Assembly: GCF_030345695.1 (NCBI RefSeq)
Contig: NZ_JAUASV010000007.1
Location: 62,001 to 126,000, forward strand
Reading direction: 5' to 3'
DNA from: Galbitalea sp. SE-J8
GTDB taxonomy: Bacteria; Actinomycetota; Actinomycetes; Actinomycetales; Microbacteriaceae
DNA: 64,000 nucleotides
The translations under genes and the position numbers were made by a program. Positions 25,222 to 34,556 of this stretch are shown piece by piece (positions within the stretch are counted from its first letter, which is position 1; each line of letters opens with the position of its first letter). Under the pieces are notes generated by a model. It was not told the origin of the DNA. It made no database searches and was given only the letters and a program-made list of their open reading frames with translations.

Positions 25222-27573
25222 CTACTTCTTCTTCGTCGGGAGCACAGCCGCGAAGGCCGCGTGCACCGGCTGCGCGGCGACGCGGGTCGCCGCGACGATC
25301 GCCTTCGCGCGCTTCGCGGTGACCTTGATCTTCTTGCCGCCCTTGACCTCGTAGTACGTCGAGCCGACCTTGATCACCCGGCCGATCGCGGCGCCGACGC
25401 GCAGGTGCGCGAGCGTCGCCGGGTCGTACACCCCGAACCCGAACTTCGAGCCGTAGAGCTTCGCGTACGCCACGGTCACCGGGCGCAGCACGCCCCCGTC
25501 CGCGACATAGCGCTGTGCGCCGAACCTCAGGCCCAGCTTGGCCGCGCCCGAGACCGTGCGGAAGCCGTCGATCGTCGACTGCGGCACGACCTTCGCCTTG
25601 CCGAGCCCGGCCGACCCGACGATCTCGCGCGCTTGCGCGGCCGTGACCGGCCGCTTCTTCGCTGCACCGTCGACGAACCAGAGCGCGGTCGCCTTCTTCG
25701 ACGCCTTCATGACCGTTCCGGGGGCCACCAGCGGATGCCCGGTCGCCGCGAGCGCGGCGCTCGCGATCGGGATCCGCGTCGTCGAGGCCGCATCCACTTT
25801 CTCGGCGAGTGCCCGGATCGCCGCGTTCGTGGTCGCGGGACGCGTCGTCCTCGAGGAGATCAGGAACGTCGTCCCCGTGCCGATGTCCTTCACGAACACC
25901 GGCACGCTCACGCTCTTGCCGTTGACGACGAACCGCGCCGCGAGGTCGGCGTCGACGGGCACGAACGCCGCGCCCCACTTCTCGGGATTCGAGACCGCGA
26001 TCGAGCCGGTCGGGGTCAGCAGGTACGAGCCCGACCCGTCGGACCACAGCCCGACGAACGGCCGGGCGCCGAGCAGGGCGAGGCTCGGCGCGGAGAGTCC
26101 GCCGACGGGGGCGCCGAGTCGTGGGGTGAGTCCGAGCTGCGCCACGACCTGCGAGGGGATCGTGTACGCGCCCGACGTCGAGAGGTACGCGACGCCGTCG
26201 CCGCCGAGCGCGGTCGCCGTCACTCCGGATCGGACGATCGGGGCCGCGAGCGGCACGGCCGAGAGGGTGTCGTCGAGCACGGGCACGGATGCCGCGAGCG
26301 AGATCCCCGCGGCCTGCGCGGATGCCGCGTCGAGCAGCTCCCGACGCACTCCCCCGCCGAGCACGAACGTCGATCCGGCGGCGGTCCACGCGACCGGCGC
26401 CATCGCGCCCACGTACGGGAACAGGGCGAGCATGTCGTCCGTGAGGGTCGGGACGCCGGCGCACGGGTAGCCCCAGTCGGCCGCGGTCGCGCAGTCGGGC
26501 ACCGAGAGGCGATGCCCGTTGTCGAGCAGGAAGAGCGCGCCGGTGCCGTCCTGCACGAGGTTGCCGAACGTGCCCGCGGTCGGGTAGCCCGCGGCGAACG
26601 CGTCCGAGACGGCGCCGACCGCGCCGAGCGGGGCGAGGGTGGGCAGGATGCCGAGGCGGTTCGCCGGGATCTGCCACTTCGCGCCGTTCACGAGCACGTA
26701 GGTCGCGCCGCCGGACGACACCAGGAAGCCGCCGACGATCGGCGAGCCGAACCAGTCGTTGAAGTAGTTCCAGAAGTTTCGGTTGCCGTACGAGCTGCAC
26801 GAGTCGCCGGTGCCGTACGGGTTCGCGAGCGCTGCGGCGTTGGGCGTGTACGGCGTGTAGAAGTACAGCGCGCCCGTCGCGCGTGTCTTGATCGTGACCG
26901 TCACGGTGCCGCACGACTTCTTGGGGCTGTAGTAGATCGTGCGCACGCCGGGCTGGTAGGCGGTGTAGACGTCGGGGCTGCGCACGTACTTCTGGTACGC
27001 GTAGGCCGCCTGGTACACCTGGTTCACGAACCCGAAGTAGAGCGCGTCGCACGGCGCCGTGTCGGGGCAGCCGTACCCCATCGCGATCTTGTACTTGCCC
27101 GTGGTCGGCGCCGTCGAGGTCACGAGGCCCTGCTCCTTCTGCAGGGTCACGATGAGCACCTTGGGGTTGATGCCGCAGGCGCGCGCGACGATCGCGATGA
27201 TGTCGGATGCCCGCGCGTTCGTCGTCGCCGGGATGTCGCCGAGGCACCGGTTGGCGACCGCCTTGATGGCGGGCACGTCCGCGCGGTAGTCCCGGAGGCA
27301 CGGAGCGGATGCCGACACCGAGCAGGCCGGAACCTTCGACTCGAGGAACGCCTGGATCTGGTCCGCGGTCATGGTGCCCGAGTCGAACATGACCGAGTCG
27401 CTGATCAGGTTGCCGGGGTCGAACGCGCTCGCCGGCGGGGCCGCGGATGCCGCGGGAGCCGCATCCGGGACGAGCGCGGGAACGACGCCGACGAGCGCGC
27501 CCGCGGCGAGTGCGACGGCGGCCGTCAGGCCGATCAGTCGGCGCACGGTTCGCGTGCGGACGCGGTTTCTCAC
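25222..27573 (-). CDS. Large secreted protein, hemagglutinin/lytic-transglycosylase-like N-domain
   Basis: 783 residues. A twin-basic N-terminus and hydrophobic core (about 13-35) form a Sec signal, with cleavage near ASA at 43-45. The N-terminal module (about 50-260) contains GINPKVLIVTLQKEQGLV, which resembles the catalytic-Glu helix of lysozyme-like lytic transglycosylases, then GYGCPDTAPCD and CSSYGNRNFWNYFNDWF, with several Cys pairs. The rest is repeats of about 75 residues (GATYVLVNGAKWQIP, GALFLLDNGHRLSVP, KRPVTAAQA). Paralogue of the next gene. Relatives are often labelled hemagglutinin; enzymatic activity is unproven. GTG start with a GGGGGA ribosome site. Confidence 0.75.
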   Translation of the reverse strand: MRNRVRTRTVRRLIGLTAAVALAAGALVGVVPALVPDAAPAASAAPPASAFDPGNLISDSVMFDSGTMTADQIQAFLESKVPACSVSASAPCLRDYRADVPAIKAVANRCLGDIPATTNARASDIIAIVARACGINPKVLIVTLQKEQGLVTSTAPTTGKYKIAMGYGCPDTAPCDALYFGFVNQVYQAAYAYQKYVRSPDVYTAYQPGVRTIYYSPKKSCGTVTVTIKTRATGALYFYTPYTPNAAALANPYGTGDSCSSYGNRNFWNYFNDWFGSPIVGGFLVSSGGATYVLVNGAKWQIPANRLGILPTLAPLGAVGAVSDAFAAGYPTAGTFGNLVQDGTGALFLLDNGHRLSVPDCATAADWGYPCAGVPTLTDDMLALFPYVGAMAPVAWTAAGSTFVLGGGVRRELLDAASAQAAGISLAASVPVLDDTLSAVPLAAPIVRSGVTATALGGDGVAYLSTSGAYTIPSQVVAQLGLTPRLGAPVGGLSAPSLALLGARPFVGLWSDGSGSYLLTPTGSIAVSNPEKWGAAFVPVDADLAARFVVNGKSVSVPVFVKDIGTGTTFLISSRTTRPATTNAAIRALAEKVDAASTTRIPIASAALAATGHPLVAPGTVMKASKKATALWFVDGAAKKRPVTAAQAREIVGSAGLGKAKVVPQSTIDGFRTVSGAAKLGLRFGAQRYVADGGVLRPVTVAYAKLYGSKFGFGVYDPATLAHLRVGAAIGRVIKVGSTYYEVKGGKKIKVTAKRAKAIVAATRVAAQPVHAAFAAVLPTKKK

Positions 27574-27652
27574 GGTCGTTCCCCCTGGTGAGCGGTCGCG
27601 GGCTGGGCGGGGTACACGCTAACCCGCCGATCGCGTACGACGCGGCAGCGCC

Positions 27653-29185
27653 TCACTTCTTCGTCTTCACGAGCGAGGCGAAGTAGTCGTCGACCACCTG
27701 CGCCTTCTTGCCGAACTGGTGGGCGAGTCTCTTGTACTGCGCGGTGGAGATCTTCACCGTGCGGCCGTCGCGCACGAGGTAGTAGTGCCCGTCCCACCTG
27801 ATGAGGCGACCGATGCTGATGCCCGTCCTGAGCGCGACGACGGTCGACAGGTCGTACGTGCCGAAGCCGAACGTCCGCTTGTAGTGCGGCACGTCCTCGG
27901 GACGGATGCGGCGCAGCACCCCCTGGTCGGCGATCCAGTAGCGCTGGCCGACGCGCAGGCCGAGCTTCGCGCTGCCGGCGCCGGTGCGATATCCGCTCAC
28001 GACCTTGGCGCCGACGACCGTGGCCTTCGACGAGCCGGTGAGCTCGATGGCCTGCTTCTTCGAGATCGGCCGCTTCGTCGTGAGGCCGTCGACCAGGTAG
28101 AGCTTCTTCGACTTCGCGGTCGCTGCGATGACGGTGCCGGGCTCGACGAGCCGGAACGACCCGGTGCCGATCTGCGACACGATGTCGCCGTCGAGCGAGG
28201 GCAGCTTGTACGGGATCCCGGTGGCGACCGCGATGAGCCGCATCTCGTGCTTCGACGCGATCGGATGGCGCTTGCCGTTCGCGATGAGGTAGATCTGCTT
28301 CGTGGTGGCGTTCTTGATGAAGTAGGGCGCCTGGTCGTCGACGGGACCGAACCAGGTGTAGTAGTAGGCCCAGAAGTTGCGATTGCCGTAGGACGAGCAT
28401 CCGTCGCCGACGGCGCCGACCCCCGCCGCGAGCGCGGCCCCGTTCGGCGTGTACGGCGTGTAGTTGTAGAGCGCCGCGGTCGCGCCGTTCGCGATGCGCA
28501 CCGTCTTCGTGCCGCACGCGGAATGCGGCTTGAACTGGATCTCGGCGACCTGGCCGGCGCGGAAGTTCCAGCCGTCGGGGAAGCGCACGTACGACTGGAA
28601 CGCGCGCGCCGCCCAGTACACCTGGTTGAAGAAGCCGAGCGTCGTCTCGGCGCACGGCGCCGAGTCGGAGCAGTTGTAGCCCGTGGCGCGCCGGTACTTG
28701 CCCTCGGTGAGCCCCTCGCCGCCGGGGCTCGTCACGAGTCCCTGCTCCTTCTGCAGGGTCACGAGGAGCACCTGCGGGTTGATCTTGCAGGCCTGCGCGA
28801 CGAGGTAGATGATCTGCGCCGCCGAGCGGTTCGGCGCCGCCGCGATGTCGTCCTGGCAGCCGCGCACGGTCGGGTCCGCGTGGTAGCCCGCGACCGCCTG
28901 CACGTCGGCGCGATAGTCCTTGAGGCACGGCGCACTGCCCGCGACGCACCCCGAGCCCTTCGCGTCGAGGAACGCCTGGATCGCCGACGCGCTCATCGTC
29001 GTGTACGTGAACATGTCCGCGTCGGTGATGATGTCGCCCGGCTGGAACGACGTGATCGACGAGGCGGCCTCGGCCGCGTCATCCGTCGGCACCGCGAGGG
29101 CGCTGAGCACGGATGCGGCGAGCGCCGGGACCAGCAGGAGCGCGAGTCGGCGGAAGGGGTGGCGGGCGGCTGCTGAGTGCGTCAC
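27653..29185 (-). CDS. Secreted paralogue of the preceding large hemagglutinin-type protein
   Basis: 510 residues with signal peptide (about 1-40). Same N-terminal module as its neighbour: TMSASAIQAFLDAKGSGC, KINPQVLLVTLQKEQGLV, GYNCSDSAPC and CSSYGNRNFWAYYYTWFG. The C-terminal part has two of the repeat units (KKLYLVDGLTTKRPISKKQA; YWIADQGVLRRIRPEDV). It lacks the four middle repeats that make the neighbour 270 residues longer. Both sit upstream of the polysaccharide exporter genes, so they may act on cell wall or surface polymer during export (inference). GTG start with AAGGA 10 bases upstream. Confidence 0.75.
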   Translation of the reverse strand: MTHSAAARHPFRRLALLLVPALAASVLSALAVPTDDAAEAASSITSFQPGDIITDADMFTYTTMSASAIQAFLDAKGSGCVAGSAPCLKDYRADVQAVAGYHADPTVRGCQDDIAAAPNRSAAQIIYLVAQACKINPQVLLVTLQKEQGLVTSPGGEGLTEGKYRRATGYNCSDSAPCAETTLGFFNQVYWAARAFQSYVRFPDGWNFRAGQVAEIQFKPHSACGTKTVRIANGATAALYNYTPYTPNGAALAAGVGAVGDGCSSYGNRNFWAYYYTWFGPVDDQAPYFIKNATTKQIYLIANGKRHPIASKHEMRLIAVATGIPYKLPSLDGDIVSQIGTGSFRLVEPGTVIAATAKSKKLYLVDGLTTKRPISKKQAIELTGSSKATVVGAKVVSGYRTGAGSAKLGLRVGQRYWIADQGVLRRIRPEDVPHYKRTFGFGTYDLSTVVALRTGISIGRLIRWDGHYYLVRDGRTVKISTAQYKRLAHQFGKKAQVVDDYFASLVKTKK

Positions 29186-29325
29186 GGAGCGGGATTCCTT
29201 GGTGGCGCCGACAGGGCAGCGCGGTAGAGCGGCCCGTCTACGCTAACCCGGGGACGACGGATGTCGGAAACGACCGGCGTGTCCGCGCACGGGCGCCGCT
29301 CGTCCCGACTCGCCGGATCCGCCTC

Positions 29326-30096
29326 TCAGAGGGTGGAGTCGAGGTAGGCGTCGCACACGGTCTGCGGGTCGCCGTCGAGGCGCAGCTCGCCGTGGTCGAT
29401 CCACAGCACGCGCGTGCAGGTGTCCATGATCGAGCTGATCGAGTGGCTCACGAGGAACACCGTGCCCGCCTCGTCGCGCATGTCGCGGATGCGCTGCTCG
29501 CTGCGCTTGCGGAACCGCTTGTCGCCGACCGCCAGCGCCTCGTCGATCATCAGGATCTGCTGGCTCTTCGCGATCGCGATCGAGAACCGCAGGCGCGCCT
29601 GCATCCCGGACGAGTACGTGCGCATCGGCAGGTCGCGGAACTCCTCGAGCCCGGCGAAGTCGATGATCTCGTCGGCGCGCTCGTCGATCTCCGCGGGCGT
29701 GAAGCCGAGCGCCAGGGCGCCCAGACGCACGTTCTTGTCGCCGGAGAGATTGTTGAGCAGCGCGGCGTTGACACCGAGCAGGGCGGGCTGCGCCGAGGCG
29801 TACACCGCGCCCTCGGTGGCCGGCTGCAGGCCCGCGATGGTGCGCAGCAGCGTCGACTTGCCCGATCCGTTGTGACCGATGATGCCGATCGACTCGCCCT
29901 GCCGGACGACGAAGCTCAGCCCCTTGAGGGCGTGCACCTCGCGCATGCCGCGGGTGCGGGGGATGCGCTCGCCCATCTTGCCCGTGGTCGCCTTGCCCGA
30001 GGCGAACACGCGGTACTTCACGTGCAGGCCGTCGACGACGACCGTGGGGGCGCCGAGCGGCGCGGGCGCGACGTCTGCGGCGGAGAGGTCAGTCAC
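29326..30096 (-). CDS. Polysaccharide ABC exporter ATPase (TagH/Wzt type)
   Basis: 256-residue ATP-binding subunit of a wall-polymer or O-antigen exporter. Walker A is GHNGSGKST (about 73-81), the signature motif is YSSGMQARL and Walker B is QQILMIDEALAVGD, the DEALAVGD form being typical of the TagH/Wzt group. The switch His is in FLVSHS. No C-terminal substrate-binding extension as in long Wzt proteins, so it is the short TagH-like form. Its start overlaps the permease stop by 8 bp, so they form a coupled pair that exports the product of the nearby glycosyltransferases. Confidence 0.93.
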   Translation of the reverse strand: MTDLSAADVAPAPLGAPTVVVDGLHVKYRVFASGKATTGKMGERIPRTRGMREVHALKGLSFVVRQGESIGIIGHNGSGKSTLLRTIAGLQPATEGAVYASAQPALLGVNAALLNNLSGDKNVRLGALALGFTPAEIDERADEIIDFAGLEEFRDLPMRTYSSGMQARLRFSIAIAKSQQILMIDEALAVGDKRFRKRSEQRIRDMRDEAGTVFLVSHSISSIMDTCTRVLWIDHGELRLDGDPQTVCDAYLDSTL

Positions 30097-30949
30097 GCCC
30101 GTACGTCTCCTCGCCGGCCCAGAAGTAGACGATGCCGAAGACGAAGAACGCCACGGCTCCCACGCTGCCGATGATCCAGAAGATCGGATCGAACGGCGAG
30201 TGGAGCACCGTGGCCCAGCGAATGAGCGCGATGTAGTCGTGCACCGGGTTGAGCCGCGCGATGAACAGGAGCGCCGGGTCGCCCTGGAGGTACTGCTCGA
30301 GCGAGAAGAACACGCCCGTCGTGTAGAACATGATCCGCGTGATGAACTGGATGAACTGCCGGAAGTCGCGGAAGTGCGTCGTGATGCGCGCCGCGATGAG
30401 CGCGACGCCGGTGTTGAACATCGTCATGAGCACGAGTACGGGGATGACGGCGAGCCAGGCCACCGTGACCGGCTCGCCGAACACCGCGACGATCGCGAGC
30501 ATGAGCACGACCATCGGGATGACCTCGAACAGCGACTGCAGCACGGACGAGAGCGGCAGCAGGATGCGCGGGAAGCTGAGGCTCTTGACGAGCGCGGCGT
30601 TGGCGATGACCGACTTCGCGCCGTCGGAGAACGAGTCGCTGAAGAACGCGAAGATGAACACCCCGACGATGAGGTAGGGGATGAACGCGGGGCCGTTGTT
30701 CGGAGCCGTGTGCAGGAACACGCCGAAGATGACGCCGTACACGACCGCGTTGAGCAGCGGGCCGAGCACGACCCAGGCGAGACCGAGCCGGTTCTCCTCG
30801 TTCGCGGCCCGGATGCGATAGCTCGCGAGCGTCACCGCGAACGCCCGGCGGCTCCATGCCTCGGCCAGATAGGCGAAGAGGTGGGGGCGCGCACCGACCC
30901 GGGCCAGTCCCGCGTCGCGCGCGAGGCTCGCGTAATCCGTCACGTCCAC
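30089..30949 (-). CDS. Polysaccharide ABC exporter permease (TagG/Wzm type)
   Basis: 286 residues, six membrane helices of the ABC-2 type. The amphipathic N-terminal region has SRRAFAVTLASYRIRAANEENRLGLAW, typical of TagG/Wzm, and RLNPVHDYIALIRWA lies before the last helix. Partner of the ATPase at 29326. GTG at 30949 is chosen because GGGAG lies 5 bases upstream; 30943 is an alternative. Divergent from the GT4 gene at 31194. Confidence 0.9.
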   Translation of the reverse strand: MDVTDYASLARDAGLARVGARPHLFAYLAEAWSRRAFAVTLASYRIRAANEENRLGLAWVVLGPLLNAVVYGVIFGVFLHTAPNNGPAFIPYLIVGVFIFAFFSDSFSDGAKSVIANAALVKSLSFPRILLPLSSVLQSLFEVIPMVVLMLAIVAVFGEPVTVAWLAVIPVLVLMTMFNTGVALIAARITTHFRDFRQFIQFITRIMFYTTGVFFSLEQYLQGDPALLFIARLNPVHDYIALIRWATVLHSPFDPIFWIIGSVGAVAFFVFGIVYFWAGEETYGRD

Positions 30950-31193
30950 CGCACTCCCGCTGCGACCAGGGGGGTCGGGTCGCTCACAACGCACGGAATG
31001 CTACCAGCCGCCGGCCGTGCTCCGGCCGCAGGCACCGGGCGACCGCACCGGGCGACGGCACCGGCCGGCCGCGGGCACACGGCAGCGGGCGACGGCACCG
31101 GCCCGTCGACGCGCCGGGTGGTAGCCTCGACGCCGCCCAGCGACCCACGGGTCCCGACGGGACACCGGCGAACTCGACGGAGGAAGGGCGACC

Positions 31194-32324
31194 GTGCCGA
31201 CCCTGAGCGTCATCGTCGACGAGATGCTGAGCACCGCCCCGAGCGGCGTCGCCCGCTACACCGAGGAGCTCGCCCGGGCGCTCATCGAGACGGCCCCCGC
31301 CGGGTGCGACGTCGAGGCGCTCGTCGCCGCGTCGTCACAGAGCGCCCGCGCACTGCTCGCCGAGCGCCTGCCCGGCCTCGCCGGCATCCGCTCGAACCGT
31401 CTCGACCGGCGGCAGCTGCGCGGGGCGTGGCAGCACGGGTTCACGCGTCTGACGGCGGGGATGGTGCACGCCCCGAGCCCGTTCGCGCCGCTGTCGCGTC
31501 ACGAGCGCGCGTCGCACGCCGGCGGACAGCAGATCGTCGTGACGGTGCACGACACGCTCGCGTGGACGCATCCGGAGTCCCTGTCGGCCGCGGACGCGTC
31601 CTGGGCGAGGGCGATGGTGGCGCGCGCCGCCCGGTACGCGGATGCCGTCGTCGTGCCGACGCACGCGGTCGCGGATGCGCTCGCCGGTGTCGGGTCGTTC
31701 GGCGAGCGCATCCGCGTCATCGGCGGGGCGGTGAGCGACCGCCTCGTGGAGCCGGCGGATGCCGCTGCGCGGCGGGCGGGCCTCGCGCTGCCCGCCCGCT
31801 ACCTCGTCGCGCTCGGCGACCTCTCCGCGGGCAAGGCCCTCGACCGCACGCTCGACGCGCTCGCGCAGCTCGGCGACGACGCGCTCCCGCTCGTGCTCGT
31901 CGGGGTGTCGGGTGCCGCGATCGTCGCCGTCCAGGACGCTGCGCGCGACGCCGGGCTGCCGACCGGTCGAGTCGTGCCGCTCGGGGTGCTCGAGGACGCC
32001 GACTACGCGGCGGTGATCGCCGGCGCGGTCGCCCTCGTGCACCCGAGCGTCGACGAGGGCTTCGGGCTCGTCGTGCTCGAGGCGATGCGGCTCGGGGTGC
32101 CGGTCGTGCACGCCGACACGCCCGCGGTGCTCGAGGTGGCCGGCGACGCGGGGCTCGTCGTGCCCGCGTCGGAGGGCTCGCGCGCACTCGCCGACGCGCT
32201 CGCCGCCCTCACGACGGATGCGGTGCTCGCGGACAGCCTGCGCGTGCTCGGACGCGACCGCGCGGGCCTGTTCAGCTGGGCCCGGTCGGCCGAGAAGGTC
32301 TGGCAGCTGCACGCGGACCTCTAG
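31194..32324 (+). CDS. Glycosyltransferase family 4 (GT-B)
   Basis: 376 residues with a GT-B fold. The donor-binding C-domain has the GT4 signature VHPSVDEGFGLVVLEAMRLGVPVV (about 282-305), given here by its key E-x7-E residues in DEGFGLVVLE, and the phosphate-binding start YLVALGDLSAGKALD. The N-domain has VDEMLSTAPSGVARYTEELARAL, like mannosyl- and rhamnosyltransferases. Sugar and acceptor are unknown. It probably builds the polymer exported by the divergent TagGH-like pair. GTG start preceded by GGAGGAAGGG, a strong ribosome site. A TAGCCT box about 80 bases upstream may be its promoter. Confidence 0.87.
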   Translation: MPTLSVIVDEMLSTAPSGVARYTEELARALIETAPAGCDVEALVAASSQSARALLAERLPGLAGIRSNRLDRRQLRGAWQHGFTRLTAGMVHAPSPFAPLSRHERASHAGGQQIVVTVHDTLAWTHPESLSAADASWARAMVARAARYADAVVVPTHAVADALAGVGSFGERIRVIGGAVSDRLVEPADAAARRAGLALPARYLVALGDLSAGKALDRTLDALAQLGDDALPLVLVGVSGAAIVAVQDAARDAGLPTGRVVPLGVLEDADYAAVIAGAVALVHPSVDEGFGLVVLEAMRLGVPVVHADTPAVLEVAGDAGLVVPASEGSRALADALAALTTDAVLADSLRVLGRDRAGLFSWARSAEKVWQLHADL

Positions 32325-32379
32325 CGCGGCCCCGCCGGCCGCCGCGCCGGCCGCCGCCGTGCTCCGGGTCGGTGACGGC

Positions 32380-32462
32380 CCCAAAACGAAGGAGTTCGGC
32401 GCCCGGGCGCCCGGTTCGGGGGCGGTTCGGGCGCATCCGTTCGCGTTCTCCTTCGTTTTGGG
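32380..32462. repeat. IR83 element 14 (both outer arms changed, still paired)
   Basis: 83 bp; left arm CCCAAAACGAAGGAG and right arm CTCCTTCGTTTTGGG. The third base changed on both sides so that pairing is kept. Followed by a 14-bp tandem (GAGCGTTGGGGCGG and variant) and a 20-bp direct repeat at 32501 and 32528 that reaches into the LCP gene end. Confidence 0.95.
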
Positions 32463-32534
32463 GCGGGAGCGTTGGGGCGGGAGCGTCGGGGCGGGGCGAG
32501 CGCCGCGTCAGTGGGCGGCCGGGCGGGCGCCGCG

Positions 32535-33890
32535 TCAGTGGGCGGCCGCGTCCTTCGCGGCCTGGGCGAGGGTGTCCTGCACGCGGGCGTGGATGTCGTC
32601 GAAGTCCGGGAACACCACGTTCACGCCGTTCTTCGGCACGAGCTCGAGCTGGGTGACCTCGTGCCCGCGCGCCTTCTCGGCGAGATCGACGAAGCCGCCG
32701 AGCATCCCCTGCGGGATGTCGGTCTTCACGATGCGCGTGCCCGCGTTCGCGACCGCCTGGACCTTCGTCAGCACGGTCGAGGGCGAGAACTGCTTGAGCA
32801 GCGCCTCCTGCACCTCGCGCTGGCGCGCCATCCGGTCGTAGTCGCTCGTCGACTCGCGACTTCGCGCGTACCAGAGCGCGGCGCGCCCGCTCATCACGCG
32901 CGTGCCCTTCTCGATCCAGCCGGTGACCCCGACCAGCCGACCGGCCGAGTTGACCTTGCCGCCGATCGGCAGCCGCTCCTTGACCGTGATCTTCACGCCG
33001 CCGAGCGCGTCGATGAGGTCCTTGAAGCCGCCCATGTCGATGAGCGTGTAGTACTGGATGGTCAGTCCGGTGACCCCGGATGCCGCGTCCCGCATCGCCT
33101 CGATGCCCGGCTCGCTGCTGTCCGCCGCCGCGTCCGGGTAGAGCTCGGGATGGTCCTCGCCGTAGGTGTAGAGGTAGTCGATGAGGCAGTTCACGCCGCA
33201 GTCGTACCCGTCGGGGAACGCCCGGTTGAGCGGCGAGCCGGCGGGGAACGGGGTGCGCTGCAGATTGCGCGGGATGCCGATGATCGTCGCCGCGCCCGTC
33301 GCCGCGTCGACGGACACGACCGAGATCGAGTCCGGCCGCAGGCCCACCCGGCTCGACCCGGCGTCACCGCCGAGCAGCAGGATGTTGTACTTGCCGTCGA
33401 CCGGGTCGGCCAGGTGACCGCCCGAGAACACGTCGACGACGAGTCCGCGTGCGCTGTTCGTGACGACCGCGCCGTAACCGGCCCCGGCGACGAGCGCGCC
33501 GACGACGACCACCGCGAGCAGGGTGATCGCGGGCCGGGCGGCCGGCGCTGCGCGGACGAGCCGCGCGAGCCGCAGGGTGTCGACGGTGAGCGTCAGCCAC
33601 AGCAGTCCGAAGAAGACGCACGCGACCTGCAGCACGGTGAGCGCGATCGCGTTCGTCGCGACCGTGATGAGCACGTCGCGCCGCACCAGGAGGAGCACGA
33701 CCCCCGCGACGACGACGATCCAGAGCGCGAGGGTCGCGACGAGCCCGAACCGCCCGAGCCGGCGGTTGCCCGCGAGCACCTGCACGCTCCCGGGCAGCAG
33801 GATGTTGAGCAGCACGAGCCACCAGGCCCGGCGCGTCATGCCCTCCCGCGACGCCTGGTCGGGGAACCGGATCGGCTGCAGCGCCGTCAC
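32535..33890 (-). CDS. LytR-CpsA-Psr (LCP) family cell-wall polymer ligase
   Basis: 451 residues. Four or so membrane helices at 20-150 are followed by the extracytoplasmic LCP domain (about 175-420). Core motifs are [25 protein letters not shown] (given by GGDAGSSR and RPDSI), [24 protein letters not shown] and the late [17 protein letters not shown], where the Arg and Asp residues bind the polyprenyl-pyrophosphate head group. LCP enzymes attach polymers to peptidoglycan, which fits the neighbouring glycan export genes. The GTG start overlaps the purE stop (GTGA), an odd coupling of wall assembly to purine synthesis that is nevertheless seen in relatives. Confidence 0.92.
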   Translation of the reverse strand: MTALQPIRFPDQASREGMTRRAWWLVLLNILLPGSVQVLAGNRRLGRFGLVATLALWIVVVAGVVLLLVRRDVLITVATNAIALTVLQVACVFFGLLWLTLTVDTLRLARLVRAAPAARPAITLLAVVVVGALVAGAGYGAVVTNSARGLVVDVFSGGHLADPVDGKYNILLLGGDAGSSRVGLRPDSISVVSVDAATGAATIIGIPRNLQRTPFPAGSPLNRAFPDGYDCGVNCLIDYLYTYGEDHPELYPDAAADSSEPGIEAMRDAASGVTGLTIQYYTLIDMGGFKDLIDALGGVKITVKERLPIGGKVNSAGRLVGVTGWIEKGTRVMSGRAALWYARSRESTSDYDRMARQREVQEALLKQFSPSTVLTKVQAVANAGTRIVKTDIPQGMLGGFVDLAEKARGHEVTQLELVPKNGVNVVFPDFDDIHARVQDTLAQAAKDAAAH

Positions 33891-34438
33891 GAGGCGGCGG
33901 AGCCCGAGGCCGTCGACGGACCGCGGCCGGCGCCGGGACCCGGCTCGAGCGTGGCCTTCAGCGCGGCGTTCTTCTGCTCGACGAGGGTCTCGAGCTCGGC
34001 CGCGTAGGCGACGAGGCGGGCGGCGAGCGCCGCATCCGTCGTCCCGAGGATGCGGGCGGCGAGGATTCCGGCGTTGCGGGCGCCGCCGATCGACACCGTG
34101 GCGACCGGGATGCCGGCGGGCATCTGCACGATCGACAGCAGCGAGTCGAGGCCGTCGAGCCGGGCGAGCGGCACGGGCACGCCGATGACGGGCAGGGTGG
34201 TGAGGCTCGCGAGCATGCCGGGCAGGTGCGCGGCCCCGCCCGCGCCCGCGATGATCGTGCGGATGCCGCGGTCCCGCGCCCCGGCGCCGTACGCGAGCAG
34301 CTTGCGCGGGGTGCGGTGCGCGGAGACCACCTCGACCTCGTAGGGCACGCCGAATCCGTCGAGGGCGGATGCGGCATCCGCCATCACGGACCAGTCGGAG
34401 TCCGATCCCATGACGATCGCGACGAGAGGCGTGGACAC
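33887..34438 (-). CDS. purE: N5-carboxyaminoimidazole ribonucleotide mutase
   Basis: 183 residues. Class I PurE, converting N5-CAIR to CAIR in purine synthesis. Hallmarks are [24 protein letters not shown] (catalytic His in SAHRTP) and [13 protein letters not shown], with [14 protein letters not shown] near the end. The C-terminal 25 residues are a low-complexity tail ([18 protein letters not shown]). Works with PurK, encoded 118 bp upstream on the same strand. The GTG start lies 7 bases after TACTAT, so it is probably leaderless with its own promoter. Confidence 0.95.
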   Translation of the reverse strand: MSTPLVAIVMGSDSDWSVMADAASALDGFGVPYEVEVVSAHRTPRKLLAYGAGARDRGIRTIIAGAGGAAHLPGMLASLTTLPVIGVPVPLARLDGLDSLLSIVQMPAGIPVATVSIGGARNAGILAARILGTTDAALAARLVAYAAELETLVEQKNAALKATLEPGPGAGRGPSTASGSAAS

Positions 34439-34445
34439 GACCCCG

Positions 34446-34451
34446 ATAGTA
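34446..34451 (-). promoter_or_regulatory. -10 box for leaderless purE
   Basis: TACTAT on the minus strand, 7 bases before the GTG at 34438. Confidence 0.6.
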
Positions 34452-34556
34452 GGGCGCGCGCACGGGAGAACCCCGGAGCCGCGCTGCGCCGGTCCGACGG
34501 GCGCCGGTCCGACGGGCGCCGGCGTCGACGAACGCGGCGAGCGCGACCGGACCGGC

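Noticed and set aside
24883-27591. A 902-residue plus-strand open frame
   Set aside because: It is the antisense shadow of the large secreted protein; composition is Arg/Ala/Asp-rich with no family motif.
29879-32656. A 925-residue plus-strand open frame across the permease and GT4 genes
   Set aside because: Shadow frame produced by high GC at third codon positions; the real genes there have clear motifs in other frames.
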